A DNA stretch of 64,000 nt, taken from assembly GCA_016584305.1 (NCBI GenBank), contig JACEEZ010023736.1, forward strand, positions 143,438 to 207,437, given 5' to 3'. The notes beneath the pieces are model-generated. The model saw only the letters and a program-made list of their open reading frames with translations. It was not told the origin of the DNA and did not search any database. The DNA is from Chionoecetes opilio. Taxonomy: Eukaryota > Arthropoda > Malacostraca > Decapoda > Majidae. This document shows positions 22,570-33,973 of this stretch, in pieces. The position numbers and the translations under genes are program-made. Within the stretch, counting starts at the first letter, position 1. Every line of letters begins with the position of its first letter.

Positions 22570-22760
22570 TACCCACTCACACCCCCCCCAAAACACCACA
22601 ACCCCTTTCCCCTTTCCCCCAAACCCCCCTCCCCCCTTTCCCCCCAAACCCCTTCTTTATTACAATCCCCCCCCCCTTTTTCCCCCCCATTCTCCATCAC
22701 CAACACACCCCCCCCGTTTATCCCCCCATCTCTACCCCATTTCCTTTTCCATCACCAGGG
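22570..22760. repeat. Degenerate inverted copy of the G-rich minisatellite
   Basis: C-rich on plus (CCCCTTTCCCCTTTCCCCC, CCCAAACCCC). Its reverse complement matches the irregular units of the 5.5-14.9 kb array, so the minisatellite family exists at a second site in opposite orientation. Confidence 0.6.
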
Positions 22761-23084
22761 CAACCCCAATGTGGAACTAGACTTGGCTATCGGGTACTTC
22801 ATGGCACCGCATAGCACTGTCGGGAATCGTAGCTCTACGTGACGACAAATGACCGTGTTTTTCCCATTCGGACGTAGTTTACATAGTCTTACAGCTGTCA
22901 GGGACTCCTCGTGACCCTCTTACGACCGTATGAAATCTACAGGCAGGTGACATTTTTGTGAGGCTATGTGGGCTATTTATCGGGGTCAAAAATTTACGAT
23001 AGCGTCAAAAAATCAAAATTGGGGGCGCTAAACGTTGGTTTTGATTATGGGAAAGTGGAAGGGAGCTTAAAAAATGAGTGTCCT

Positions 23085-23303
23085 CCCGAGCCGTCGTCAC
23101 CCGGGAAAAAAAAGCTTAGCAAAATTTGAAACCGTCATACTCGCAGATAAAACAAAAACAAAGCTGAAAAGGGTTGATTTTCAGTCATGATATAAAAAGT
23201 GTATCATCTTCGTGGCACATAAAAAAATGTAGTAATGCTATAATTGTAAAATTTTGGCGCCCTTGCGACATCACTACAGTTGGCGACTTTACTGTATCTA
23301 CGG
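23085..23303. mobile_element. Diverged, truncated copy of the CCGTAGATA mariner-type MITE
   Basis: Ends GGCGACTTTACTGTATCTAC then GG, with TA following. It shares the internal GAAACCGTC, TGATATAAA, GTATCATCTTC and GACATCACT order with 54,165-54,638. The left terminus is not recognisable. Confidence 0.65.
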
Positions 23304-23309
23304 TAGGGA

Positions 23310-23610
23310 GTATGATGGTATATCAGTTTTTTATTATTATCTTATCAATATTATTATTATTATTATTTATTATTATTATTATTTTTATTTTATCTTTGAT
23401 TACTATTACATTATTGTTTTCAATATATTGTTAGTTCACTATATTGTTTTGATTTTTTTATCTGAGTTATTTTTATTTTTAAAACTTATTTTTATCATTA
23501 ATCCATTGACATTTTGTTATTTTATAATTTTTATTATTATTGTTTTTTTTATTATTATAATAATTTCATCATTTATTTTTTTAAAATTTTTTATTGTTAT
23601 TATTTCAAAG
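23310..23610. repeat. TTA/ATT-rich low-complexity tract
   Basis: Repeated TTATTATTATT and T-rich sequence. The Ile/Tyr/Phe-rich frames across it have no coding character. Confidence 0.75.
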
Positions 23611-23761
23611 GCGTAGAGCCGTAGACGGGTGACACGGGAAAAGCGAGTTCCTTCAAAAAAAAAGGTAAAGATACGAGGGGTCACTTATCTTACCTGAGGT
23701 GTTAAAAAAAAAACACCACACACCAACACAACACAGTCCACCACACACACACACACACGGG

Positions 23762-24045
23762 GATCCGTGGTGAAGTAGGGAAGAACGCTCGGTCACAACC
23801 CGGGTTCGATCCCCGGGGAGGGGAAACAGAGGGGTTTTTTTTTAATTTAAAAACCCCAGCCCCGGGCCCCCACATGAATGGTACCGGGTGTTAGCCGGGG
23901 GTTTGTGACCTGCTCTCCGGGGTGGTGGCTTCGGCCAACACAAAGCATTAAGGATGAATGATAAAAATGTTGATATGGAGACGTTGCTCTGGCCCTGTAA
24001 AAATACACTTAGATGAAGATGAATACACACAGTCAAGTCACACAC
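23762..24045 (+). mobile_element. tRNA-derived SINE
   Basis: The head carries a B box (GGGTTCGATCCCC, about 23,803-23,815) and a weak A box in GTGGTGAAGTAGGGAAG. A body of about 220 bp follows with TGGCTTCGGCCAACACAAAG and GAGACGTTGCTCTGGCCCTG. Tail structure near 24,030-24,045 is short. Not a functional tRNA: the stem pairing is incomplete. Confidence 0.6.
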
Positions 24046-24049
24046 ACAT

Positions 24050-24215
24050 ATCTTTGAAATAATTATATTAATAAAATAATAATAATAATTTGGATCATAA
24101 TAATAATAATAATTAAAATGATGATGCTATCATTAACCATAATAATGGTAGACTACCTAAGACTAATAATATTACTACTACTACTACTACTAATAACAAT
24201 AATGAACATTTTATC
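24050..24215. repeat. Trinucleotide AAT/ACT low-complexity tract
   Basis: Runs of AATAATAAT and ACTACTACTACT. No gene is seen. Confidence 0.75.
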
Positions 24216-24439
24216 TAGGCTAGATTTGTATAGTGACGCCTGTGTGATATGTAATGATCCGTTTTCTGTGATGGTCTTGCGGGGAGACTCTTCCCTCAGG
24301 GGTAGAGGGAGGGAGGGAGGTTGTCATGGCGGCATTGTCAGCTGAGCTGTAATCGGCCAATGATAACACGCGCCTCAGATTCTGAGGCTCTGAGCCAATG
24401 AGCGTTATGCTACCATACGTGTCTCGGCAGTCCGGTCTA

Positions 24440-24603
24440 TTACGAGAAAAAAACACAATACCGAAATCCAATACCGACCAAATAATATACCGATACCGGT
24501 ATACCGATGCACCACCACTACCGATACCGGTATACCGAAAACAAAAAATACCGGTGCTAAAATACCGGTATTTCGGTATACCGAAAACCGGTGCACATCC
24601 CTA
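24440..24603. mobile_element. hAT-like terminus with ATACCGGTAT subrepeats
   Basis: Many short palindromes of ATACCGGTAT/TATACCG type, ending ACCGGTGCACATCCCTAG. The reverse complement CTAGGGATGTGCACCGGT resembles the TAGGGATG ends of many hAT-type MITEs. The opposite terminus and the 8-bp target duplication were not found, so this is tentative. Confidence 0.4.
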
Positions 24604-24883
24604 GCCGCCAAACTACGCCACAATGACCTTGTCCGGCGCGGCGATGGTCGACTCGTGTATCAGTCTTGTTTCTGGGCATTCCGCCACACCCCAGGGTTGC
24701 CATGTCTGAACAACCAACATTCCGTAAGCCTCCACTGACACCCATGACCCCCGCCCAACACACACTTGGACCTTTTGACGTTATGTAACCTTGAAGAGTA
24801 TGGGAGAAAAAAAAAAAACTATATAAGGTACTAGCCGCAAAGCCGCCCTCCGGGCGGCCTTTTTGGCTAGCTCCTGCGGAGGG

Positions 24884-25180
24884 CTATTGGCCCACCACCT
24901 GTGAGATGGGCCGAAGGCCCACCAAACACAGACTCTCCAGATAGCCCCTTCTAGCTTTCCTGAAATCATGGATGTAGAAATGTATGTATTAACGCCAATC
25001 CATTCACATCACCCCCAACCCATTCACTCACCCATTACCCATCACCCCCCACCCATTCACTCACCATTAGGGCTATTGGTGGGGCCCACCACCTGTGTTT
25101 GGTGGGCCGAAGGCCCACCAAACACAGACTCTCCAGATAGCCCCTTCTAACTTTCCTGAAATCATGGATGTAGAAATATA
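24884..25180. repeat. Two direct copies of a ~100-bp repeat
   Basis: CCGAAGGCCCACCAAACACA and CTCCAGATAGCCCCTTCTA occur in both copies, which end at ATGGATGTAGAAAT. The CTCCAGATAGCCCCTTCTAA part also lies inside the mariner-type MITEs at 32.6 kb and, inverted, 54.2 kb. Confidence 0.75.
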
Positions 25181-25370
25181 TGTATTCCCCCCACCCATCA
25201 CCCCCCACCCATTCCCCATCACCCCCCACCCATTCACTCACCCATTACCCATCACCACACACCCATTCACTCACCCATTACCCATCACCCCCCACCCCCT
25301 ACCCATTCACTCACCCATCACCCCACACCCATTACCCCACCCATTCACTCACCCATTACCCATCACCCTA
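25000..25370. repeat. CACCCATTAC-type minisatellite
   Basis: Irregular repeats of CATTCACTCACCCATTACCC and ATCACCCCCCACC. The Pro/His/Thr-rich open frames over it are artefacts. Confidence 0.85.
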
Positions 25371-25459
25371 CATCAAGGTTTCCTCAATTCTCGCAACCCA
25401 CATTTTTTTTCACAATTCTCGCTAATAGGCTGCTAAAAAAAAGAGAAAAAAAGGTGATC

Positions 25460-25606
25460 GGATCATCTCATAAGTGGGCTTAAAACCTTCCCCTGGTCAA
25501 CCTGGTTCCAAAACTGTGACATATGATGGGATTCCGCCACGGGGGGCGGCACCTATCGCGGACAGACAGACAGACTCACACACTTTCGCTTATATTATTA
25601 TAGATA
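25460..25606 (+). mobile_element. Possible non-LTR retrotransposon 3' end
   Basis: GGACAGACAGACAGACTCAC followed by TTTCGCTTATATTATTATAG resembles 3' tails of some invertebrate LINEs. There is no coding sequence. The assignment rests on resemblance only. Confidence 0.3.
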
Positions 25607-25683
25607 CATAACGTCAAAGGGCCAAAGAGTGTGTTGGCCCTGTTGGGTGGAGTTATGGGTCAGTAGAGGCGTCCAGATATGTC

Positions 25684-26812
25684 AACCCTAAGCTACGTGG
25701 TTAGAGATACATCATATTAATAATAAGAGCCATGTTTAAAATGCTTCAAACCACCTGTAAATTACTGTAAACTGCAACAGAACCACATAACTGACAAATT
25801 TATCCACTGCAACATCATTTCAGACGTGGTCCATACGTGTTCCAACCCGAGTGATAGCTACGTGGTCAGATATACACCATAATAATGAATTCCAAACCTT
25901 CAGAATAATTAGAACCACCTATAAATTATCATAAACTGCAAATTACCAACTAAACAGACAAATAAGTCCACTGCAACATCATTTCAGACGTGGTTCATAC
26001 GTGTATCAGCCCGCCACTTCAGTCACCCACATCCCACCACCACCACCACGCAGTCAGGGCAACGTTACAGTGTATTCAAGAACGTGAAGTAACATATAAC
26101 AAGACGTATACATTACCACAACACGTGCAAGGGAAGGAGGGATGGGTAGTGCAGTATCTTCAACGCTCCCTCTGCTTACCTAGCTCACTCTCCTTCACTG
26201 CAATGTTCTGACTTTTCTCTTGCGTTTGTCTCTCCCTCTGCTCGCACCTCGACACTTTTTCCAACAGTTGCCCTTGGTCTAAGCAGTTGCCAGCGAGTGA
26301 ACAAATACCGTTCCTTTTTTCCCTCTATAGTTGCCAACGAGGGATAAGTTCTCTGAGCAGTGATAAGCACTGCTGATACTGCGTGCTTTATGACTATACG
26401 TCTATTTTTATTATTCTTCACTACTTATATATTCGCAGCGCGTGACCACTGGACAGAGCAATCTTCACTACAGAGGGTGACAAAATAAAAAATCCCTCTG
26501 TAGTGAAGATTGCTCTGTCCCGTGGTTAAGTAGTGAAGATATTGTGAGATAGTTGCCTCAGATTTAAGAGGATTATCAATTTTGTTATCATTTGTATCTT
26601 GTGTTATCTTATTATAGTTTTTACTTTACACGTCTATTATATTGTTTTTTTAGCTTTCATTGTTATTTGAAGTAGTTTTTAGAACAGTAGTTTTTGTGAA
26701 TAAGTATCTATTGTTTTCATGTTTTATTTTTCATCGAGTTTTGTTTTCAACCCTAAAATTCGGTTTTCAGACGCATATGCATAACAAAAACAAATTTCCT
26801 ACACTGATGTAG
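25684..26812. repeat. Dispersed duplication, left copy part 1 (partner 51,935-53,130)
   Basis: From CAACCCTAAGCTACGTGGTT onward, long collinear matches to 51,935-53,130 (ACGTGCAAGGGAAGGAGGGA, GGGTAGTGCAGTATCTTCAA, AACCCTAAA near the end). A small foldback at 26,412-26,540 is missing from the partner. Confidence 0.8.
26412..26540. mobile_element. Small foldback insertion absent from the duplicate
   Basis: Outer arms TCTTCACTACTTA and TAAGTAGTGAAGA; inner arms GGACAGAGCAATCTTCACTA and its complement around a short spacer. The corresponding region near 52,790-52,810 lacks it. Confidence 0.6.
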
Positions 26813-27464
26813 TAAGCGTAGTGCTAATAGGCGAATTTTGGTGAAGAAGCCGTAAGAAGCCGGCTTCTTACGGCTTCTTGCGGCTTCTCTCTCGTTTTCG
26901 TGCCTCGCCAGAACGGCTGACAGGAGTGTTCGAGGCTCGCCCGCTCGGCGCTCACAGCTGATAATTGTAAACAAAACAACCACACTGACGAAAGTGTACC
27001 GTCGAATGAAAGCCATTAATAAGTTACGATAACTGACTGACGATATTGTGAATGGATCACAACACATATCCTTCACATTAATGTTTTTTTTCTCCATAAC
27101 CAAGGACTATTAATAGGGCAAGGTAAAGAGGCGGGCACCTACGGACATCATATGGGGCTGGCTGGGTCGAGTTCCACATTAGTGACTTATTTTTTTATTA
27201 ACTGTTGCACCTGATGGCAAGGGTCAGGTATAATGAGGGATTCATTAACTGGCCATCATCTGGCCGCCAGTGCCCGGGATTTTCCGCTTTGGGGGTTGGG
27301 CTGATTTATATTTTGCTTGGAAGATAGGGGGGCTGTTTTTCATTCTTGGCTAATTTTTGGCATTGAATTAATCTCTCTCTCTCTCTCTCTCAGCTTAATG
27401 AATTACTGTATGGGTATATGGGACTCAACAAATACTTTTCTCAACTTTACTTTTTAGTGTTTTA

Positions 27465-28108
27465 AAACTGCAAAATATTGCAGCTAAACTAGCTATTGGA
27501 GGAGCAAGATAGAAGGATCACGTTACTCCTATCATAAAAGAGTTAAAGTGGTTAACAATTAAACACAGATATATTTATGAAAAATGTTTCGCTGTTTATA
27601 AGGCTGTCAATGGGTTGTATCCGGAGTGCTATCTAGTTTTCCATTGTCAGGGAAAATACAGCCAGTACAACAAGGCAGCTAAAAGACCTTTATGTGCCAA
27701 GAGCCAGAACAGACTGGTGCCAGACCTATCACTGTACAAAGGCCTTAACTATGGAACAATTTGCCTTCATGCATCATTAATTATGGAAGTCTACACTATT
27801 AAGTCTTGACTTATAAATTTACTTTTAATTGACCCTAAGTGAACTATAATTTGTTTCCCCATATCAAATAGCAGTTGCATATGTTAGTAGTATTTTAAAG
27901 ATATTTGAAGTGACTTAGTTCTTATTGTTTAATGTTATAATTAATTTCCTTTTAATGTTTCGTTTGACTTTCTTTTTATGTTTGTTTTTTTATTTGCGTG
28001 ACTTTCAGAAGTTTAATTTTTAGTATATATTGCATAGAACATCTGTGATGTAAGTTTGATAGTAAAACCATGTTTCATGGAAATAAGATATTTATTTATT
28101 TATTTACT
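27465..28108 (+). pseudogene. Non-LTR retrotransposon (LINE) 3' fragment
   Basis: Broken frame reading LQNIAAKLAIGG, then DHVTPIIKELKWLTIKHRY and FAVYKAVNGLYPECYL. This matches the C-terminal region of jockey/CR1-type reverse transcriptases (consensus of the type QN.AARL...DHITP.L..LHWLPV..R...K......A..G..P.YL). A TAG interrupts it near 27,507. The sequence ends in an A/T-rich TATTTATTTATTTA tail typical of such elements. Truncated at the 5' side, so not functional. Confidence 0.75.
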
Positions 28109-29180
28109 CCCCCTCTCAGAGTCTTCTCCTTCATCTTCGGTCGGATAACACTTCATGCAACCGGCACATACATACCTGAAACATAGACTGTGTTACTATT
28201 GCAGATTAAACCCTTGCCATGAAAGGAAATAGAGACAGACAGCATTATGAGTGTTTGTTCATACATGACAATAGTCATGTTCATAGTTTCATCCTAAATT
28301 TTACCGATATTTGCCACCTTTATAGATGAACAGGCTAAATATACAAGGAAATGCAAATAATATAAAAAGTATGTTGTTGATGTGTACCTTTATAGAAGTT
28401 TTATAAGGACAAGTAAAAATTAATAACAAGCAAATAATCCAACTATACACTAAAATAAAAAATGTATTTAAACCTCAGATTTTAATGCACAAAGGGCCAG
28501 TGTAATACTGATTGGTCAGATAATTGCAACCAAAGTAGCCAGTAAATACGATTAACATTCATATTCAACAAATACAATTTCTCATAACTAGTTTCATAAT
28601 TTTGTATTTCCTATATGCAGAAACACTCTTGACCCATAACCTAATCCTACTTAATGTCACCAAACCGAACGTATTAGGTATATACACTGATGCTCCTGTA
28701 GTACTTTTTCAAAGTTTAGTGTATACACACAACCCTCGCTTTTACGGACTTTATATAACAAATATCGGCTTCAACACTTTTTCTGCCAGTCCGGTATATG
28801 CGTGCTTTTACCGAATAAGTTCAGTATATGCGTTGTACGGTTCTGATTGTTTTTAATTGCCCTGTATTCGTGTAGTATTTGTGATGGCTGCATGTATGTA
28901 AGTGTACGAACTTTCGTCAGATGTAACGGACAAAGTTCGCGATACACGGAATTAGTTGGAAATAGGGAACTTTCACCTCATATAACGACCACAATTTGTT
29001 ATATGCGAAAAGTTCGGATCACTCGGATAATTATAACCTCGCATCCTTCCCCCAATTTGTTCGTCAAAGCGAGAGTACATCATTTACACCATTAATCATA
29101 TGTCAACATAAAAATCAGGTACACCAAAAAATAGCCATTAATCCTTCTTTCATAAACATACTAATTTAACCAAAATATAC
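28109..29180. other. No gene seen
   Basis: AT-rich DNA. The stretch 28,700-29,080 contains CCCTCGCTTTTACGGAC and CATATAACGACC/TATATGCG words that resemble pogo/Tigger-type transposon subterminal sequence, but no paired termini were found. Confidence 0.4.
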
Positions 29181-29189
29181 AGAAATACA

Positions 29190-29227
<38 letters not shown>

Positions 29228-29268
29228 TATATATATATAATATATATATAAAATATATATATATATAT
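29190..29268. repeat. (AT)n microsatellite
   Basis: Alternating AT with a few slips, directly before the foldback at 29,273. Confidence 0.85.
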
Positions 29269-29272
29269 GGTA

Positions 29273-29822
29273 AATCTTAAGAACAAGGGCTCCACCCCCC
29301 TATCTTCTTCTTCTTATAGCCAACAAGCTTGGGGACATGGTGGAAACCGGGGTTTTTGGGTGGGGGAGCACACACATAAGGGAAATATGGCCCCCACAAA
29401 AAAAATCCATAAACTAGGGAAATTTCCCTAGTTCATAGACTTTATCGGGGCCATATTTCCCTTATATGTGTGCTCCCCCACCCAAAAACCCCGGTTTCCA
29501 CCTTGTCCCCAAGCTTGTTGTCTATAAGAAGAAGAAGATAGGAGGTTGAGCCTTTATTCTAAAGATGACAAAACTCTACAGACCTAACCTAGCACCCCCC
29601 CTCGAGCCCATCGGGCTGTGCACTAACCTAACCTGACCTGACCTAACCTAACCCTACTGGACTTAGTTTTTCTCAAGAACCTGAATTTTAATAGCGGCCA
29701 TGTAGGCAAAGTAAGGATCGGCACTCATTAAAATCTAAACAGATGTGTTAAGGACAGTAAGTATAACACATAGAGCCAACATTTGGGTCAGCTTACCGTG
29801 GAGCCCTTGTTCTTAAGATTTT
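29273..29822. mobile_element. Nested inverted-repeat element
   Basis: Outer ends ATCTTAAGAACAAGGGCTCC (29,276) and GGAGCCCTTGTTCTTAAGAT (ending about 29,820) are exact inverted copies. Inside, an almost perfect palindrome with arms of about 130 bp (29,298-29,550) centres on AACTAGGGAAATTTCCCTAG. A degenerate third copy of the end motif (GAGCCTTTATTCTAAAGAT) closes the inner palindrome. Confidence 0.8.
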
Positions 29823-30480
29823 CCCTCAACGCAATGCTAGTCATTTCCACAATACCTATCAGCACCTAAGTATTACAATTATTACTACACATTAATATTG
29901 TTCATCTCCGTCAACAGTAATGTAATGCATACTTAGATATCTTGCAATGTTTTGTGGTGGAATTCGGATGATGGTGAAGGTTTATGGTACTCTCGTCTCC
30001 GTCGGCGAGAGTTCCAACATTTTCACGTTCTCAACAAGTGTGAGAGATCTCTAAGAACCAAAATTGGAGCATAATGAATCAGCGAAAACGTTTCCGGTCT
30101 GGTTTTGATTGCATAATTAGTAAAATTAGAAAAAAAACGTCTTGTGTTAATGTTAAAAGACTCGAGAAAGTGATTTCACCAGACGACGCTCTCCTATCAC
30201 CATGTCATTCCATTTTAGCTCTATTAGTGTGGTCCGAAAGTTAAGCCCGTGCTACTAAATGTACAAATCAGGCTAATTTCTGCCATATTATCAGTGAAAT
30301 TCAGCAAAAACTACCACGTCGCAGCCAGGCCCTATCGTCAGCCTGATAAGACATGATCATTCTTTCACCAGTTTTAAAGTTGTCCTGTCGTGTCATTAAC
30401 CTTGTATATTCTTGTTCGTGGTCTTAAGGTATGTCCATGCTTCTGAATGTACATCTATGTGTTTACTTGTGTCCTGTTAT
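29823..30480. other. No gene seen
   Basis: Unassigned moderately AT-rich DNA inside the 3.9-kb TIR element. There are no recognisable coding or RNA signals. Confidence 0.5.
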
Positions 30481-30880
30481 CTGTAATTACAGTATTTCTA
30501 CGCCGATACTCACTGTGTCAGAATCTCTGCCCTCCCCGCCATATTTGTTGTTATCTCTGACGTCACGGCAACAAGCGGGAAGAAGCCGTGGTAAGCGAGC
30601 CCTGGCTCTCGCTTCTTCCGGCTTGACCAGCTGGGCCAATCCGTAAGAAGCCGGCTTCTTAAAAGTGCCCCGCCATAACAGAAAACGCAAGCTGCAAGAA
30701 GCCGGCTTCTTACGGCTTCTTCACCAAAATTCGCCTAATATCCTTCAGTAGCCCCTACACGTATACAACATGTTTGAGGGTGACGGCAGATACGTATAGA
30801 ACAAGGCTAGGGGAGGACTCTTTCTCGGCTTTGGTATAGAATATGTTGTCTGAGTGGCATACGTAAGGGAGTGTATTTTC

Positions 30881-31470
<590 letters not shown>

Positions 31471-31635
31471 CGTGCCTGCTGTGTGGTTTTGGTGGTAATC
31501 GAGTTGACATGATCGTTAACTAAAGAGACGAAGTTGATGAGGACCTATGAAGCGATACTAAGCGTCAAGGGTCACAAGAAAAAGAAGAAGAGGTCACAGG
31601 TCACAAAAAGAAGGGAGTTTTGTCTTCACGTTCGA

Positions 31636-31989
31636 TTATGTATACTTCTCCCATCGTGTTCTCCAGGGATGAAGTATAGGTCGTTTTATCCTTGGTGTTC
31701 TCGACATAGACAACTCCTCGCCTTGAACGTGTCCCATAACTACCACGTCTGTGATTAGTACGTAACACACTACACCAAAGCGAATAGGGTTGTAGAGATC
31801 GTCACAGCACTTGACCACACCAAAAACCAAGATTATGTCCTTATCAATGTTATTTGGTCTCCCCTTCTTTGTCCTATGATTGACCTCTTTCCTTGTCTCT
31901 TGTCCTTGGTCTTGGTGTTGCTTAGGGCTGCGGAGGAACATAATAAGAGTCCTTTTTATCTGATCAACACTGTCCGCCGCGTCCGCCAT
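31636..31989 (-). CDS. Unrecognised open frame with good start context
   Basis: A minus-strand frame begins MADAADSVDQIKRTLIMF in the context GGCTATGGCG and continues for 117 residues, including ILVFGVVKCCDDLYNPIRFG and a short hydrophobic stretch. I recognise no family. It could be a first coding exon, as the preceding CTGGCAACACTGCGC looks like arthropod 5'-UTR sequence, or it could be chance. No convincing splice donor was found. It is included as a candidate only. Confidence 0.25.
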   Translation of the reverse strand: MADAADSVDQIKRTLIMFLRSPKQHQDQGQETRKEVNHRTKKGRPNNIDKDIILVFGVVKCCDDLYNPIRFGVVCYVLITDVVVMGHVQGEELSMSRTPRIKRPILHPWRTRWEKYT

Positions 31990-32238
31990 AGCCACAGTTG
32001 TTGTTGTTGTTGCGCAGTGTTGCCAGATAGAGCGAAGGGGCTCCACGAAGAATGCTAATTTAATATATGAAATGTCAGTAGCAATGGAGATTAGAGATTT
32101 GGAAGATTCTTACTGAACGATATTGCATGTTATACTTGCTTTTTGGTGTTACAACAATAATAGTACATCAAATAATGAAAAAATGATAAAATAAAAAAAT
32201 TGTAATATCTATTGATAAAAAAAAAAAATCAAGGAATA

Positions 32239-32713
32239 CCGTAGATAAAGTAAAGTCGCCACCTGCAATCATGTCGCCAGGCGCCAAATATTACGAATTA
32301 TAGCATTACTACTGATTTGTATGTGCCACTGAAGATGATACACAGTAGTTTATATTATGATTGTATAATCTACCCTGTTTCAGCGTTGTTTTATGCTTTG
32401 TATCTGCAAGTATATACAGTTTCAAATTTCACTACGCTTTTTTTTCTTCGGGCGACGACGGCAGCGGGAGGACACTCAGTAAATAAACACTAGATGGCGA
32501 CTTGACTGTTGGTAGCCACTTTGTAGATATTTTTGTCATTTGTTCATTTATAGCCATAATATGTCACAGATGAAGACACAAAATGACACAAGAGTCTCCA
32601 GATAGCCCCTTCTAACTTTCCTGAAATCATGGATATACAAATGTAAGTATTAACGCCACCACACGTCTGTAAACAGAAAAAAAAGTTGTCCTGGCGACTA
32701 CTGTTATCTACGG
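32239..32713. mobile_element. Mariner-type MITE, 475 bp
   Basis: Termini CCGTAGATAAAG and its inverse TTATCTACGG, with TA on both sides (32,237-32,238 and 32,714-32,715). GTCGCCA motifs lie just inside each end. No transposase is present. Relatives occur at 23,085-23,303, 38,001-38,285, 54,165-54,638 and 54,641-54,740. Confidence 0.85.
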
Positions 32714-33039
32714 TAATAGTAAAAGATACTAAAAAAGCTGCAATAATAAGAAAAGATAAGCTTCAAATAGTTTAATGAAGAAAAATGAATTACAGCTTGG
32801 AATGGAAAGAGCGTTAAAATAAAATTAGATAAAACCCAAAATGTGACTGCAAACTTATGGACACAAAGAATGAAGCACAAAACATAAACCTTAATTCAAT
32901 TAATTTTGACATGGTTCCATTTTACCGTGATGACTTTCACTTTTCTTTATCCAATACCTTGTTCATAAATGTTTTGAGACACAGCCACCGAAGAAGGAGG
33001 GGGTGGCGGTGGTGGTGGTGGTACCGCCGAAGAAGGAGG

Positions 33040-33208
33040 ATAAGATAAGATACTTTGATCCTATCTAGACACTTTGCAAGTACCAACTACAAGGTTATTG
33101 ACTATAGAAACCGCCACCACGCCAGGACGAACCTGGTGGACTCGAATCGCTGACCGAATGCAGGGACTCTGCACACCAGTCCGTGATTCTACCACTTCTT
33201 CAGCGGGG
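33040..33208 (-). mobile_element. tRNA-derived SINE inside the FG-repeat exon
   Basis: The minus strand carries GTGGTAGAATCACGG (A-box like) and GCGATTCGAGTCC (B box), ending in an ATCTTATCTTAT tail. CGAAGAAGGAGG occurs on both sides (33,028-33,039 and 33,209-33,220), consistent with a 12-bp target duplication. The host sequence is itself repetitive, so the duplication could be coincidental. Confidence 0.65.
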
Positions 33209-33830
33209 CGAAGAAGGAGGGGATGGCGGTGGTGGTGGGGGTGCCGCCGAAGGAGGGGGTGGCGGTGGTGGTACCGCCAAAGATGGAGGAGGGGGCGTTG
33301 GTGGTGGGGGTGCCGTCGGAGGAAGAGGCGGTGGCGCTGGTGATGGTGGGGGTGCCGCCGAAGGAAGAGGTGGTTGTGGTAGTGGGGGTGCCGATGAGGG
33401 AGGAGGGGGCGGTGGTGGTGGTGGTGGTGGTAGGGGTGCCGAAGGGGCAGGTGGTGGCGGTGGTTACATCAGGCTGAGTGGTGTTTTTGATGGTGTTGGT
33501 GGTGTGGCGGTCGGAGGTCAGGTGGCGTCGTGCTGTAGTGAAGGATGGTGGTGTTGAGGCTTCAAGTTTGGGTGATTGAGTTTCAGTTTGAGAATCAAAG
33601 AAGCCAAACTGAAATGTAAGCAATCATGTTATAACTCTTATAATCAATACAGAATAGTCTGTGTGTAAAGTTATGGGGCGGTGGTGGACATTATAGCTTC
33701 TCCCGCGAACTCATTTATGTTATAAGTGAAAGCTCTTTAACGTGTGAAAAGTTTGGATACAATGCGCAGGGTATCTGGTAACACTGTTACATCTGGGACA
33801 CAAGGGTGGGACAAGCCAGCTGCCTTACTG

Positions 33831-33950
33831 CTGAAAAACTTATGGTGGATTATAAAGAGACAGCTACGTGACATGGACACCTCATCTGTTCCCAAGCTGG
33901 AGGCAGCCATACATCATGGCTGGGATCATTTGAATACAAATTTTTATACT
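33831..33950 (+). pseudogene. Tc1-like transposase C-terminal fragment
   Basis: NLWWIIKRQLRDMDTSSVP followed by KLEAAIHHGWD matches the post-catalytic segment of the Tc1 transposase at 18.9 kb (NLWSIIKRKLCDHDTSTLP, RLEAALLKLW). Only this scrap remains. Confidence 0.75.
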
Positions 33951-33973
33951 ATACACACTGAAGGATTGAAGGA

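Larger units (their letters stand above)
24693..25690. mobile_element. TIR element with about 85-bp inverted ends and internal repeats
   Basis: The left end AGGGTTGCCATGTCTG... runs to TTTTGACGTTATG (24,786). The right end, reverse-complemented, runs AGGGTTGACATATCTG... to CCTTTGACGTTATG. In between are two copies of a 100-bp segment (24,884-24,990 and 25,072-25,180), a CACCCATTAC minisatellite and a LINE-like tail. No transposase frame is present. Confidence 0.5.
26829..30736. mobile_element. 3.9-kb TIR element with AAGAAGCCGGCTTCTT subterminal palindromes
   Basis: The ends AGGCGAATTTTGGTGAAGAA and its complement TTCTTCACCAAAATTCGCCT are inverted and flanked by AAT on both sides (26,826-26,828 and 30,737-30,739), a possible 3-bp target duplication. 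Multiple AAGAAGCCGGCTTCTT palindromes lie next to both ends. It interrupts the duplicated block 25,684-31,470. No transposase is seen. The interior holds a LINE relic, foldbacks and unassigned DNA. Confidence 0.6.

Noticed and set aside
33183..33557. Gly-rich plus-strand protein
   Set aside because: Antisense of the FG/Thr-rich nucleoporin-like exon, which has matching splice sites on minus.
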